From positions 1 to 33,084 of the forward strand of contig JADGJH010000080.1 in assembly GCA_027596945.1 (NCBI GenBank): a stretch of DNA of 33,084 bases, written 5' to 3'. Below the pieces are notes generated by a model. It worked only from the letters and a program-made list of their open reading frames with translations. It was not told the DNA's origin and did not search any database. Numbering within the stretch: position 1 is the first letter of the stretch; every line of letters begins with the position of its first letter. Origin of the DNA: Physocladia obscura. Taxonomy: Eukaryota > Chytridiomycota > Chytridiomycetes > Chytridiales > Chytriomycetaceae. A program made the position numbers and the translations under genes. This document shows positions 21,742 through 32,285 of this stretch, in pieces.

Positions 21742-23772
21742 TTATTCAACGGAACCTACAAATCCTTCAGCAATTAGCAACTCCCACAACCGTGAACCTT
21801 CCAAAGCGCCAACAGGAAGACATGTTGCAGACAATCCAGAATCGCGAAGCCCTAAAGATTCAAGCAAAAGACTTCCAAACCGTCCCGGCAACTGCCCTTC
21901 AAACGTATTCCGACTTAAATCCAGCTCTTTCAATCGAAACAAATCGCAAATTGCGTCCGGCAACACTCCCGAGAACTGATTTCCACCAACAAGCAACCGT
22001 TCCATCAAAACGCAGTTCCCAATTTCGCTCGGAATCGGGCCCATGAACGCATTGCCACACAAATTGAGTGTCTTAAGGTGAGTACATGTACCAATTCCAG
22101 GCGGTATTTGTCCGTTCAGTGTGGCATTGTCGTGCAAATCTAGTGTTTCGAGGTCCGTCAACAAGTCGAACCGGTTTTGTCGAGTTGGATCGCCAATCAA
22201 CCCGCTGAAACTATTCTCTGAGAGATTTACATACACAAGAGTTGGGATGGTCCATAAAATGCCAGGAATTGGCCCTGAAAATGAATTTTGCGAGAGATTA
22301 AGAACCCGCAAACGAGTCAGTCCTATTGTTGCTGCACCTGCGTGCTCATCAGCCGTGTTCTCGCCGTCTTCATTGGTTCTGTTATTGGTTGCACTGAGAA
22401 CACCATCAAGTTTGTTTCGCGCTAATGAACATAGTTGAAGGGCAGGCATTTGCCAAAAATGCGGTGGTAATGATCCAGTGAGTTCATTGCCGGAAAGATT
22501 AAAGTCGTATAAAGCCGGAAGTAAAAAGACGGATGGCGGAATGATACCAGATAGACTGTTTTCAAACAAGCACAAATTTTCGAGATTCCGCGAATTACCA
22601 AATGACGCAGGAATTTCACCGGTAAATTGATTTTGGCTGAGAAATACCTTGGTAAGTTCAGGTAATGCTATTCCAATGTTGGTTGGAATAACTCCGCTGA
22701 ATTTATTGCTGTGGAAATTGACTTTACGTAATTTCACAAGCGAGATAATCGCATCGATGGAGCCCATAAGCGAGTTTTGGAACAAGTTGAGCTCTCGAAG
22801 TTCGATGAGTTGGGAAAGCGAAGGTGGGAGCAGACCAGTGAGTGAATTGTCAGAAAGATCAAGAAGCTGGAGAGAAATACATGATCCAAGTTCCGGTGGA
22901 ATGGATCCAGATAGTTTTGAAGATGAGAGATCGAGGGATTTTAGGCTTGTGAGGCGGCCGATTGCAGGTGGTAATGAAATGTGGAGACGCGGAGGTTTCT
23001 GCGGGCCAAATGCGACACGACCATTTTGCACACTAAGGCCCATTTGAATCAATTGCGAAAATGACGCGTCCCGCATTGCAGTACTGCGCGGAACGCGTTT
23101 TTTGAACTTTGAAAAGTCGATGCAGATCCATGAAATTGATTTAAAGTGTTGTAAGCGCAGTTCTGCGTATGCAATCTGGAAATTGCTTGGGGCCATAAAC
23201 CACAGTTTATCCATAGATAGAGCTTTGGGAGAGATCGAAGGATCGACAGATACAGCGCGACGATTGTTTGGTGTGATCGGGACCGGACTGTCAGTCATGA
23301 GATGATGTGACACTGAGAGGAATGCAAATAAAGGACTCAGCAGTACAGCATTATTTGCGCGACTAAGGCGACGGAGTTTGAAAACAACGTGCGGATCAAT
23401 CAGCGCAAGAATACGTGCTGCGATCTGAGATTGTTTTTAGCTAAATTATTGTATTCGCGTATATCAAAAACACCTCGAAGGGAAGATCGGCCCAGCGAGT
23501 CAAGAATCTGCGGTTATGGTTTGTTAGTGCGAGAACTTGGTTCAGGCCTTGGCGCAGTGCTGTCTGTTCGTTGTGCAGCGCAGCTATCTGGAACTCGATC
23601 CGCCGTAGGGACGCCACGATAGTAACTGTTGGTGTCCATTAAGTTTCGAGTTTGTTAGAGTCAATATTGCCTGTGAGAGCTTTTGCGCATTGCTTATGCT
23701 ATGTTATATTCAAGTATAATACTAACCGAGCGCGTTTTCTGTTGCAGTTGCTGTGGTTGTTGCGTCGTCCAT
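21742..23772 (-). CDS. F-box-like protein with plant-type leucine-rich repeats
   Basis: Exons 23772-23727, 23625-23474 and 23424-21742 (introns 101 and 49 nt) give 626 aa. After a short coiled-coil-like N-terminus (IVASLRRIEFQIAALHNEQT) comes an F-box-like segment at about 60-105: WADLPFE, IAARILALIDPHVV, LRRLSRANNAVL. Residues about 155-610 are LRRs of the plant-specific type with the L..L.L..N.LSG.IP.. pattern (SLKSLDLSSSKLSGSIPPEL, LNLSQNSFSGPIPG, LNLCGNAFMGPIPSEIGN). There is no signal peptide or membrane segment, so it is probably an intracellular substrate adaptor rather than a receptor. The F-box assignment rests on spacing and hydrophobic pattern only. One repeat carries an insertion of Asn/Glu-rich sequence (about 395-425). 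The Ser-Val-Glu C-terminus ends inside an LRR-like unit. Confidence 0.85.
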
Positions 23773-24332
23773 CTGATTTCGACAAATTCCAAAAAATCCA
23801 CCCCTCATAATTTTTATTCTTGCATCCTGTGCTACAATTCACGACTGTTATATTATTTATATCACTACTGGTGATGTACAAGAGAGAAACAGAGTCAATT
23901 TCGTCTTTCCAGTGTGTGGATTATTTATTTTTTCCTGCCGGCGATTTAGAAAGTCTGGCGTAATGACAAATTTTAGTTTTTTAAGTTTTCTAACGTGCAA
24001 GATTTAATGATGGCTTCTATTTTTTATAGTTGATATCACAACAAAATTTAATTTGAGTTTTTTTCACACAAATTTTCTCCATAGATTTGGATATTGGACA
24101 GGATGATTGAGTTTAGCGGCAAATTTTTGAGCGTTCCAGTTCGAATGGTAGTTGCATTTGTTCGTTTAAAGTAACTAGGTGTTGGACGTTGATTTGGTGG
24201 TTTGAGTTTCACATCACTACTCATCCGTTCAAGCCAAGCATATCCAAGCATTTATGAAATACTAGTAAAAAAAGGAAAAGGAGAAATAGAAAGCCGGTTT
24301 ACATAAATAAGATATCATATTTTTTAAACTTA
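23773..24332. promoter_or_regulatory. Divergent intergenic region
   Basis: 560 bp between the start codons of the minus-strand F-box/LRR gene and the plus-strand membrane-protein gene. It is AT-rich with short T and A runs. A minus-strand ORF (24048-24251) begins directly after a stop and has no recognised motif. I see no repeat or RNA structure. Confidence 0.4.
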
Positions 24333-25462
24333 ATGTCTTTCTCCTTGATCTTTGTTTGCTGCAGTTTACTATTGTGACTGGGGGGGAAAAAAAAAAAAGG
24401 GGGAGACTACAAAAAATGAACATTTTGCGTGACGGAGGCGTTTTTTTCAACGCATCATCCACTGATCCAACACCATTAAGCTGTGCAGAAACATCATGTG
24501 TTGCTGCCAATGTAGCCGCAAACAATTCACTGTCTTTCTGGCGGTCTGCGCTTGGTAAAAAAAAACAAAAATATATAACAACCTCCTTGTTCTATCAACG
24601 CACATAAGCTAAACCCACTTCTACCATGAAACTTAAACCTTTGAAACTGTAGATCCAAAGTGTTCATCTGTTTGGTAAAGATCAATTGAATTTTGCGCGT
24701 TTCAAATTGGTACAATTTAATTTTCCGTTGCTGTGCTGTAAAAAGGATCACTACCGACTGGTCCAGTCGTGGACCGTACTCAATTTCATCTTTTTCGATC
24801 GAGTACGGTGAACCTGCATATGCGACGCGTCAGTTTATTTGTTTGCTTGTGGAAAATTTTAGTTTTGTAACCCCAGTAAAGTTTCAAGCTTGCAATTTAC
24901 ATCAACGGAATCGGGCATCGTTCAATCACTTGAAGCATATTCATGCACGCCAACTTTCATCAGAAACACTGGAGGAATGTCAGTTGTTGGACGCCTTGAC
25001 AGCTGTATTTTTGATGTTGCCAAGCACGGAAGCTTGGTTTGGGATATCGTGTCTGCGAAATTCACGTTTTCTTTTGAGCCGCAGCGACCTGATGGATGTC
25101 AGGTTGCAGTTATTCAGGTTTCCTCTCGAGTTTTATTTCCTTTTTTTCATTTTTTTTTTTTTTCTTTCAGAATTTCAATTGATATATATGTATGGTTGTA
25201 GATTCAAGTCAATGGAACGCAATCGTTAACATCACCAACAACAACAAACTCAACAGCTTCTTTTTATGACACAAGCAAAAAAAGTCTTTCGCCTGGTGCA
25301 ACGGCTGGTATAGTTATCGCGTGTGGGATAATTTTGGGGTTTTGGGGAATTTGGGCGATGCGGCAGAGAAATTTCAAGTTGAGAAAACTTGCCACGAATA
25401 TCTTCGAAAGGACAAAAATCATGGGTATGAATGCTGACGCTGTGGAATTACTTGAGCATTAG
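24333..25462 (+). CDS. Orphan type I single-pass membrane protein
   Basis: No family is recognised. The model has six exons: 24333-24373, 24406-24554, 24653-24674, 24746-24802, 24877-25117 and 25202-25462 (256 aa). It starts with a hydrophobic signal peptide (MSFSLIFVCCSLLL), then an extracellular part with five or more cysteines and N-glycosylation sequons (FNASS, NNSL). A Ser/Thr/Asn-rich stalk (SLTSPTTTNSTASF) leads to one transmembrane helix (AGIVIACGIILGFWGIWAM) and a basic cytosolic tail of about 40 residues (RQRNFKLRKLATNIFERTK). That architecture fits a surface sensor or adhesin. The 3' three exons are well supported. Exon 3 is only 22 nt, and the first intron is 32 nt around a G7A12G5 run, so the 5' part may instead reflect a homopolymer error. 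It converges with WSS1, 71 bp apart. Confidence 0.6.
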
Positions 25463-25533
25463 TTGGTTTTGCAGTGTATGATTCTTTTTGAAGTTAAATT
25501 CGGCAACAATTGTTTTTTATTTTCCTTTTTGAT

Positions 25534-26768
25534 TCATAATACATCCAGTTGATTCAAAACAGAAGGAGAAGGTCGCTCACATGCGTTACAGCATAATGAA
25601 GATATTTGATTTTGCAAAGAACAAGATTCACAGATCCAGCATTTTTTATTCTCTACACTTACGATACTTTCGATAATTTCTGACTTGTGAATGGAGTTTA
25701 TTTGCTGGTTTGGAGTCAAACACGCTTCACATAAAATGCTTGATAGTAGATTTAAGGTCCAAGTGCACGATGTGCATTTCCATTGAGCAACAGCATTGTT
25801 TTGAGATGCGGGGCATATTGTGGATGGTCGTTTAAAAATTATTTGTGAGCTTGTTTGAGATATGACAGGCACCCGAGGTCTTTTTTTCGGTTTAATTTCG
25901 CTTTCGTCATTGCTACTGTCATCACTAATGTAAACGTGTGAAGAAGACGGTTTGACTGACATAATTTGGACTGCATCAGATTCGCTGCTTCCACACCAAA
26001 CGCGGTCGCGTTGACGGCGTTCTGCGGCACGCGCAGCCATTTCACGCAGAGGTAGCGATTTCTCCAGTATTGAAAATGATGATCCTGATGATGAGCCGCC
26101 GAGCGTTCTTCCGCCGGCGGGAATCATGATACGCGCCTTGTGTGCGCGTTGCTCTGCCGCTTTAAAGGTAACCTCGCGCGAATCGGTTGCAGACAAGTTC
26201 CCACCACTCCAGCCCAGTTTTATACCAGGTGTACCAAAACCAGCAATCTTCCAACGAGCAACCTGCATTCGCTCAAAGTCGTTAGCCAGATCGTCCATGA
26301 CTTTGTAAAACTGAGCATCGTGAGTACTTCGAATATTGTGGGTAAGTTCGTGCAACATTGTGCCCATGATGAAATTAAAGTCAAAGAAACACGTCGACCC
26401 GGGGTGGCGGAGTCGCAGCCGGATTTCTTGCCCTTTGTTGATGTTTACACCAAGGAGAGTTGGATCGTCCGGAACAAACTCACGCTGGTTGTTGTTTGTA
26501 TTGCTTTTATTTTAAAGACCTGTAAACAGAATTTTGCAAAACTCACCAGTAACGGTAATACCCACAAGTGCTTGACCATCAGCGGCTGCACCAACGAACC
26601 GATGCGGCGGATCATTTTCATTGCCTCGTCGTCACTGGCGAGACCCATCGTTTTGAACATGCGAATACCGTAGCCCGTTATCGAGCCTTCGGATTTCGTG
26701 AGTTTGGTCCGCTTGTTCGCCTTCCGTTCTGTTCCCGTTCCGTTTTTTGACTTTGTGTTTGGTCCCAT
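25534..26768 (-). CDS. WSS1: WSS1/SPRTN-type WLM metalloprotease
   Basis: Yeast Wss1-like protease that degrades proteins crosslinked to DNA. Exons 26768-26547 and 26484-25534 (62-nt intron) give 390 aa. The WLM domain spans about 30-200: FKTMG..DDEAMKMIRRIGSLVQPLM, FVPDDPTLLGVNINKG, then the zinc site LHELTHNIRSTHD with His119, Glu120, His123 and His129. A candidate SUMO-interacting motif follows (HVYISDDSSNDE, about 265-276). Two RanBP2-type zinc fingers close the protein: WKCTSCTWTLNLLSSILCEAC and WICESCSLQNQISSLCCNAC. A basic patch (KPKKRPR) may aid DNA binding or nuclear import. A start at Met26660 is possible but would remove the beginning of the WLM domain. The 5' end lies only 20 bp from the start of the divergent peptidase gene. 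Confidence 0.93.
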
Positions 26769-26787
26769 GAATTTTTTTCCTGAATAC

Positions 26788-28304
26788 ATGAAGTTGGAAT
26801 TGAGCCTGTTGTTACTCTGCGTTCTGCTATGCGCTGGATTAGCCAGTGCACAGCGCGAGAAAGAAACTGGAGGAGCGAATAATGGCAAAGAAACGTTGCT
26901 TGAGCTGCTTCCATCGCTCCGCCAGCAAGATGCGATTGCACGGGAATGGGCGCGGGAACGCGAACACACGATTTTACCAGCGCTGATGCGTTTGCATGGC
27001 GTGGACGCGTGGGTATTGTCAATGCGCGAATACAACGAGGACCCTGCATTTTGGCCGCTCGTCTCGCGCACAACTACTTTTGCTGCTCGCAGAAGAACTT
27101 TGAAAGCATTTGCCTTCAACAAAACCTCCGGAAATTCCGAAGATGCGTTCGTCTCCCGCACATTTGTCGACAACACACCGCAAGTTTGGGCTGACTTCAA
27201 CTCGTTTTTGACTCAATTTGATCCGAGCGTCCTCACTATCAACATTGATGCATCTGGAAACAACTTTGCTGACGGCTTGCATGCCGGCGAACACGAGCTT
27301 CTCGTCAGCCAACTCCCGTGGCTTTACTGGCTGCGGCTGCGTCGTGTACCCATCTTGGCTACTCAGTTTATTGCAACGCGTCCAGATTCAATGCTGCCGT
27401 ATTTCAAGAAACTGATGCGTGTTGCTCATGCAATCATTAGGGAAGGATTCTCTACTGACGTTATTATTCCAGGCGTCACAACGACGGAAGATCTATCCTG
27501 GTTTTTTCGTGACCGCATCCAATCTCTGAACTTGACCACCTGGTTTCATCCGTCGGTCGATATTCAACGATACGATAAAGCGGCAAATACTACTCGCACA
27601 CTCTCAGGAATAATTGAAGTTGGCGACTTCATTTGGACAGACTTTGGAGTCACTTTTATGGGAATGAACACAGACACTCAGCATGTCGGATACGTTTTAC
27701 GTGAACATGAGGCTGATGTTCCCTTAGGTTTCAAACTTGGGCTTACCGAGCATTCGAATGTAATACAAGACATCCTTTTAAAAGAAATCAATTTGAACCG
27801 CACCGGAAATGAGGTTTTTTTGCTTTGCTGTTTTGTTTTCCTCATCCTGATTTTTCTTGTCATCAGGTACTTAAAATTACATTGGACGAAATGGCTCGCC
27901 GCAACATTTCTGGCACAGTTTATTGCCACCCAATTGGCGACTACGGTCACTCAGCTGGCTCTCTGATCGGCATGACAAATCTCCAAGACGGTGTTCCAGT
28001 TTTAGGTGACTTGCCAATCTTTCCGAATATGTGGTACTCCATCGAACTCCAAGCAAACGTGCCCATTCCAGAATGGGGAGGTGGTATTGTCAATTTCAGA
28101 CAAGAAGAAGATGTTTATATTGACAGCCATGGAGTTGCGCGGTGGGTTAATGGCCGACAGAGCAAGATTCATTTGATTGGAAATGTGGATCGGGTTTCTG
28201 GCGATTCTATTCCCGACCTTTTCGATGATGCCGCCTTTGTCAACTTTGAGAAAAAGAAGATGGATAAGAAAGTGCAAATGGAAAAGATGATTATCCAGGA
28301 TTGA
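26788..28304 (+). CDS. Secreted M24-family peptidase (Xaa-Pro aminopeptidase-like)
   Basis: Predicted extracellular or lumenal metallopeptidase of the pita-bread fold. Exons 26788-27813 and 27867-28304 (53-nt intron, phase 0) give 487 aa. The N-terminus is a clear signal peptide (MKLELSLLLLCVLLCAGLASA). A creatinase-type N-terminal domain follows (LHGVDAWVLSMREYNEDPAF). The M24 metal ligands appear in order: WTDFG with Asp285, NTDTQH with Asp296, HPIGDYGHSAG with His363 or His370, a Glu in WYSIELQ, and a Glu in NFRQEEDVYID. The C-terminus is lysine-rich. An ATG 21 bp upstream (26767) would only lengthen the region before the signal peptide. The substrate cannot be read from sequence: it may be a proline peptidase, a creatinase-like enzyme or an inactive relative. 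Its promoter must overlap the WSS1 coding sequence. Confidence 0.87.
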
Positions 28305-28469
28305 TGTTTCATTAGTTTTAAGTGTATCTGTTATAAAAATTGGTTTTTTCTTTTCTTTTTAATAACCAATGTGGTGAAGTGTATTTATTGTTTATCTCTT
28401 TCGTTTTCCCAGCATTTCCAACAGTATTTAATGATCATGTATAGCAACCTTTTACATACATATTTTTTT

Positions 28470-31400
28470 TCAAATATTTAATTCATTCCATGAGTTGCGA
28501 AATTGATGTGATGCATGCCCAATTCCAAGATCAGCCTCCTCATACGATGAAACTTCTTCATTTTTTAAAAAGCGCAAATGTCCCAAAATACTCTCAAAAT
28601 GCCTTGAAACGTGTCTTGGAGCCTCGTGGTTACCTGAGGCTGATCCTATCGCAGGCTGTCCAGAAAAAATCGAGCTACCAAAACTCATTTTGGCACTCGC
28701 AATATTTGCTGAAGCATCAAATTTTGCAATCTCTGATTTGATGAGATCAACAAGAAAATTCAGATGACGAATGTGAATCTAGGTAAAAGAGTTTGAACAC
28801 GAAATCATCAAACAACAAGAACTCACCGTGTCAATCTTCATCTCGTAAAATAAAACATACCGCTCCAATGTCAACACAAAAAGTTCAAATCGGACAGCAG
28901 GATCCAAAACCGCATTTGCAAGAGCCAAGGCTTTTTGTAAGCATTCCAAAACTTTTGGTCCATTTCGATATGATTTCTCCATATCATCCTTTTTCGATTT
29001 CGTAAATCCAGCGTCGATAGCGTCACCAAACAATTCATTATACCCGATTTTTTCAACTGTTTTCGTCTTATTAGTATTGATAGTATCTACTTTCCGTCCA
29101 ACTGGCGCCAAAACTCGCTCTTCTTTCTCTTGTTCCCAAAATAAGACAGCTACAGCAAGCAACATACGTGCTTGGTCTGTCTTTCTCAATAGACGTCCAG
29201 CATAGCCAGCAATTCTAGCCACAAGCGTTTCATAATTTCGATATCCAAAGCCATGCATTGCACTCAAGGCTCCAATAAAAATTATCAGAGCTGAAACTTG
29301 TGTTTTCGAATCAAGGGCTGCTGATTCTTCGTAGCACGTAAATGCTTCAACAACAAATTCGTAGGCAGGTTCTTCGTGGCCGCTACTGTCGGCACATTTC
29401 GCAGCTGCAAGGAACAAACTGAGTGATGCAAGGCCAGGAATCTGCAGTCCTGAACCAAAGCGAGGTGGTATATCGAAGTATGTGTCATCTGAATCAGTAT
29501 AAACGTATTTCGCGTGAGATAAGGCTTTAACCGTCTCGTTTATAAATTGATACAATGAAAGCAACCGTTCCGATATATCTTCCAACTGTGCTACATCTAT
29601 AAGAACGAAGAGAAGAAAATCGAGCGAATTTTGAGTTTACTTCGCTACCTTAAAATCGTCCAAAGACAAATAGTCATGCACTGTAGCAAAGCAGCGATGC
29701 AAAAATGGAGGCAAAGTAAACCGAATACGAAGATCTCCGCCAGTACCCAAATGCTGTCGAAGGACAGCCAAAAGCTGATGAAAAAATATGAAGATCATTA
29801 TTTCACGAAAAACAATAACAAAAAATAACACCTCCAAGTTATCGTCAGGATGTCCACTCGGGCTTCGTACAAGATGAATAAGTTTTGCAATAAACTCCTG
29901 CTCCTCAATTATATCGTCCCAATCAAGCTTCAGCAACCCAATTTCATCGTCAATCATCTCTTCTTCGTCACTGGTGGTAATGGCAGAAAATTTTCTGGTT
30001 GCTGAAGGAATAATTGCGCCACAAACATTGCCATCCAAACAATCCGTGACAAGAACACTGCACAATTCTCCAAAAAGAGCTTCGACGGAATCGCAGGAGT
30101 CAACTGAAAATTTTTGCGATACATTCGATGCGCCAACGGAAACTACGCTTTTTGCAACAGTATATGCAACTTTTCGTCGTGGCGTATGAGGTAAAAGTCG
30201 CAATAAATCAGTGAAATTTCCGCAAAAAGAAGATGAATTTGATCGAATTGAGGGTTCAATCAGAGAATTATGTGAAAAAGTCGAACTATTTTTTGATGAC
30301 GGAAATTTCAATAATTTCAGAGGATTATCACTGTAAGTTTCGATCGGTGCAAGCAGAAGCTTCAAAATGGTCGATTCTGTTTTTCGGTTCTTCAATTCGT
30401 CCCTGATTATAGGAACGAAATAAGAAACCCTCCAAATAATCAAAAAAATAAATAAAAACACAAAATTTTTCCTCAATTTACCTTTTTGCAAGAAGAACAC
30501 GCTCTTTCGCAAATCCAAGAATTTTGTCGATGTACTCAAGCTTGTTTGGATAAACTTTTAAGCAGAGGGTTTGTAACGACACCAACAACGAAGCATTATC
30601 GTAGATCGTGAATTCAGTTCGCGTCTGGAAAATGGATGAAATTAACATTTTTGCCATCAAAAAACTTAATTGGTACCTGTGCAAGACTAGTAATCTGCTC
30701 CCAAAAGAGAGGAAATAAAGGAACTTCTTCAGGTATACCATCGTAAACGGTTGGTAAACTTTTGCTTGTGTCTATTTCTCCGATAGATAGCCTTCGTGTT
30801 TCCGCAGCATCCTCCCTTGTTCTGTCAGCATAGGCGATAAATCTTTCCACTAATCCAAGAACCGTTTGTTTTACTGTAGCAGCGCGAGTCAGTTGCATGG
30901 TAGCAGCCAAAAGAAGATCCAAAGTCCGAAAATGAAAGTCTTCAGGAAAGACCTACAAATATTATCAACGAAAAATAAAACAAAACTGAAAGAAAATCCC
31001 TCACTTGAATAATAATATCCATTAGGTACTCCTGCGCGATCAAATCTTTACAGCTGACAATTTCACCCAAAAGACTCGGCAAAACAGACTGGAGGGGGGA
31101 AAAAAACAAACCGATGAGCCAAAAAAAGCAAATTTGCGAAATCTGTATTTAAGCCTAACTGTTCTGTACAGGTCAACTTCAAGGCCTTCTAACTGACTTA
31201 GCCGTACAAGGCCACTTCCAACAATCACTTTCAACTCTTTTCTTTCAATTTCCCGTTTGTCTCGTTCGCTTGAATGTCCAATATATTGCAGTCGAACCCA
31301 TAATTTATTCATTTCAATAAAATTTTGCAGAATAAAATGGACCGATGTTGATAAAGTACCCAAAGGTCTACGGAAACAATAAATAAAAAGAAAAAAAAGA

Positions 31401-32285
31401 TGTGATCAATAAATTATGCTATTGCTCCGCCAAATTGAAACCAATTTACCCATCAACAAGATGATTTGGCATATAATCACGCGTCATTGATGATAGATAA
31501 TATCTGAAAAATAGTCCACGAGTAGGATGTTGAACTCCGCGTGCCATTTCAAGAAGATCATTAAGAATTTCCTTAACTGGAGGTGGCAGCACATTTTCGG
31601 AAAGAGGAATCTTCGATTTTGCAGCAACACGCATATAAACTGCGCCAACTGTTGCCTGTAAATACTGTTGTATGAGACAATCAAAAAATTGACAAAAAGT
31701 CACCATTAAATATAATCGTGGCACAATGTTTCCAGCATATTGAACGAGCTCGTATAAATCGGAGAGCGTATGTTGACCATTGATATGGCCGTCATAAAGA
31801 TGAGGGGCCAAATATGCGCTCAGCTGATCAAATATGGCCATATCTATAACATAGAAACAAAAATTAGCATCGATAAGCAACCAAACAGAAAATAATCTTG
31901 TACATAATTCGTAGTAATTTCGCGGAGTTAATGCAGAAGTACGCAACGTTGCCAGCATCAGTGACGCGTGACGAAAGCCATCCATTGTGAAGCCTGCATC
32001 CTGCGTTTGAGGATGGAAAAGATGGCAATCAGTCTCGCAACATGCAATTCAAATTAAAGGTGTGAATTGCACGCGAAATATAGATTTCTATTTGGATAAT
32101 CATCACAATACAAAAACAAAGCTCACCAGACACCGGCGCATATTCTTTGCGTGGCTGCGCACGACAGCTAAAGCATCATCCAGCAGCTGTGTTTGAGTTT
32201 GCTGTGCGTTACTGTTTGAGAGCATTTGTCCAACTGTTGATGCGCGTCTCTCGCTGGTGTATGAAGGTGGAGTGTTTTGGTTCAT
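28470..32285 (-). CDS. VPS35: Retromer subunit VPS35
   Basis: Alpha-solenoid scaffold of retromer, which binds Vps26 and Vps29 on endosomes and recycles cargo to the Golgi or plasma membrane. Twelve exons, all with matching phase: 32285-32127, 32000-31904, 31843-31704, 31655-31450, 31367-31160, 31088-31005, 30952-30677, 30624-30482, 30429-29832, 29774-29649, 29585-28827 and 28778-28470 (1034 aa). Diagnostic stretches: LLDDALAVVRSHAKNMRRCL, the Vps26-binding PRLYL (127-131) in LVQYAGNIVPRLYLM, ARGVQHPTRGLFFRYYL, MNKLWVRLQYIGHS, LVRLSQLEG, QEYLMDIIIQVFPEDFH, GGDLRIRFTLPP and ECLQKALALANAVLDP. It is longer than animal VPS35 because of lineage-specific loops, one Ser-rich near 470-490 and one Lys/Thr-rich near 840-885. 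The last exon keeps the family's weak C-terminal helices. Confidence 0.96.

Noticed and set aside
24262..24525. Minus-strand gene candidate (FAATLAATHDVSAQLNG...)
   Set aside because: The plus strand of the same stretch gives an exon with a good donor that chains in phase to a signal peptide and a TM exon. The minus ORF could not be joined to any sensible partner exon.
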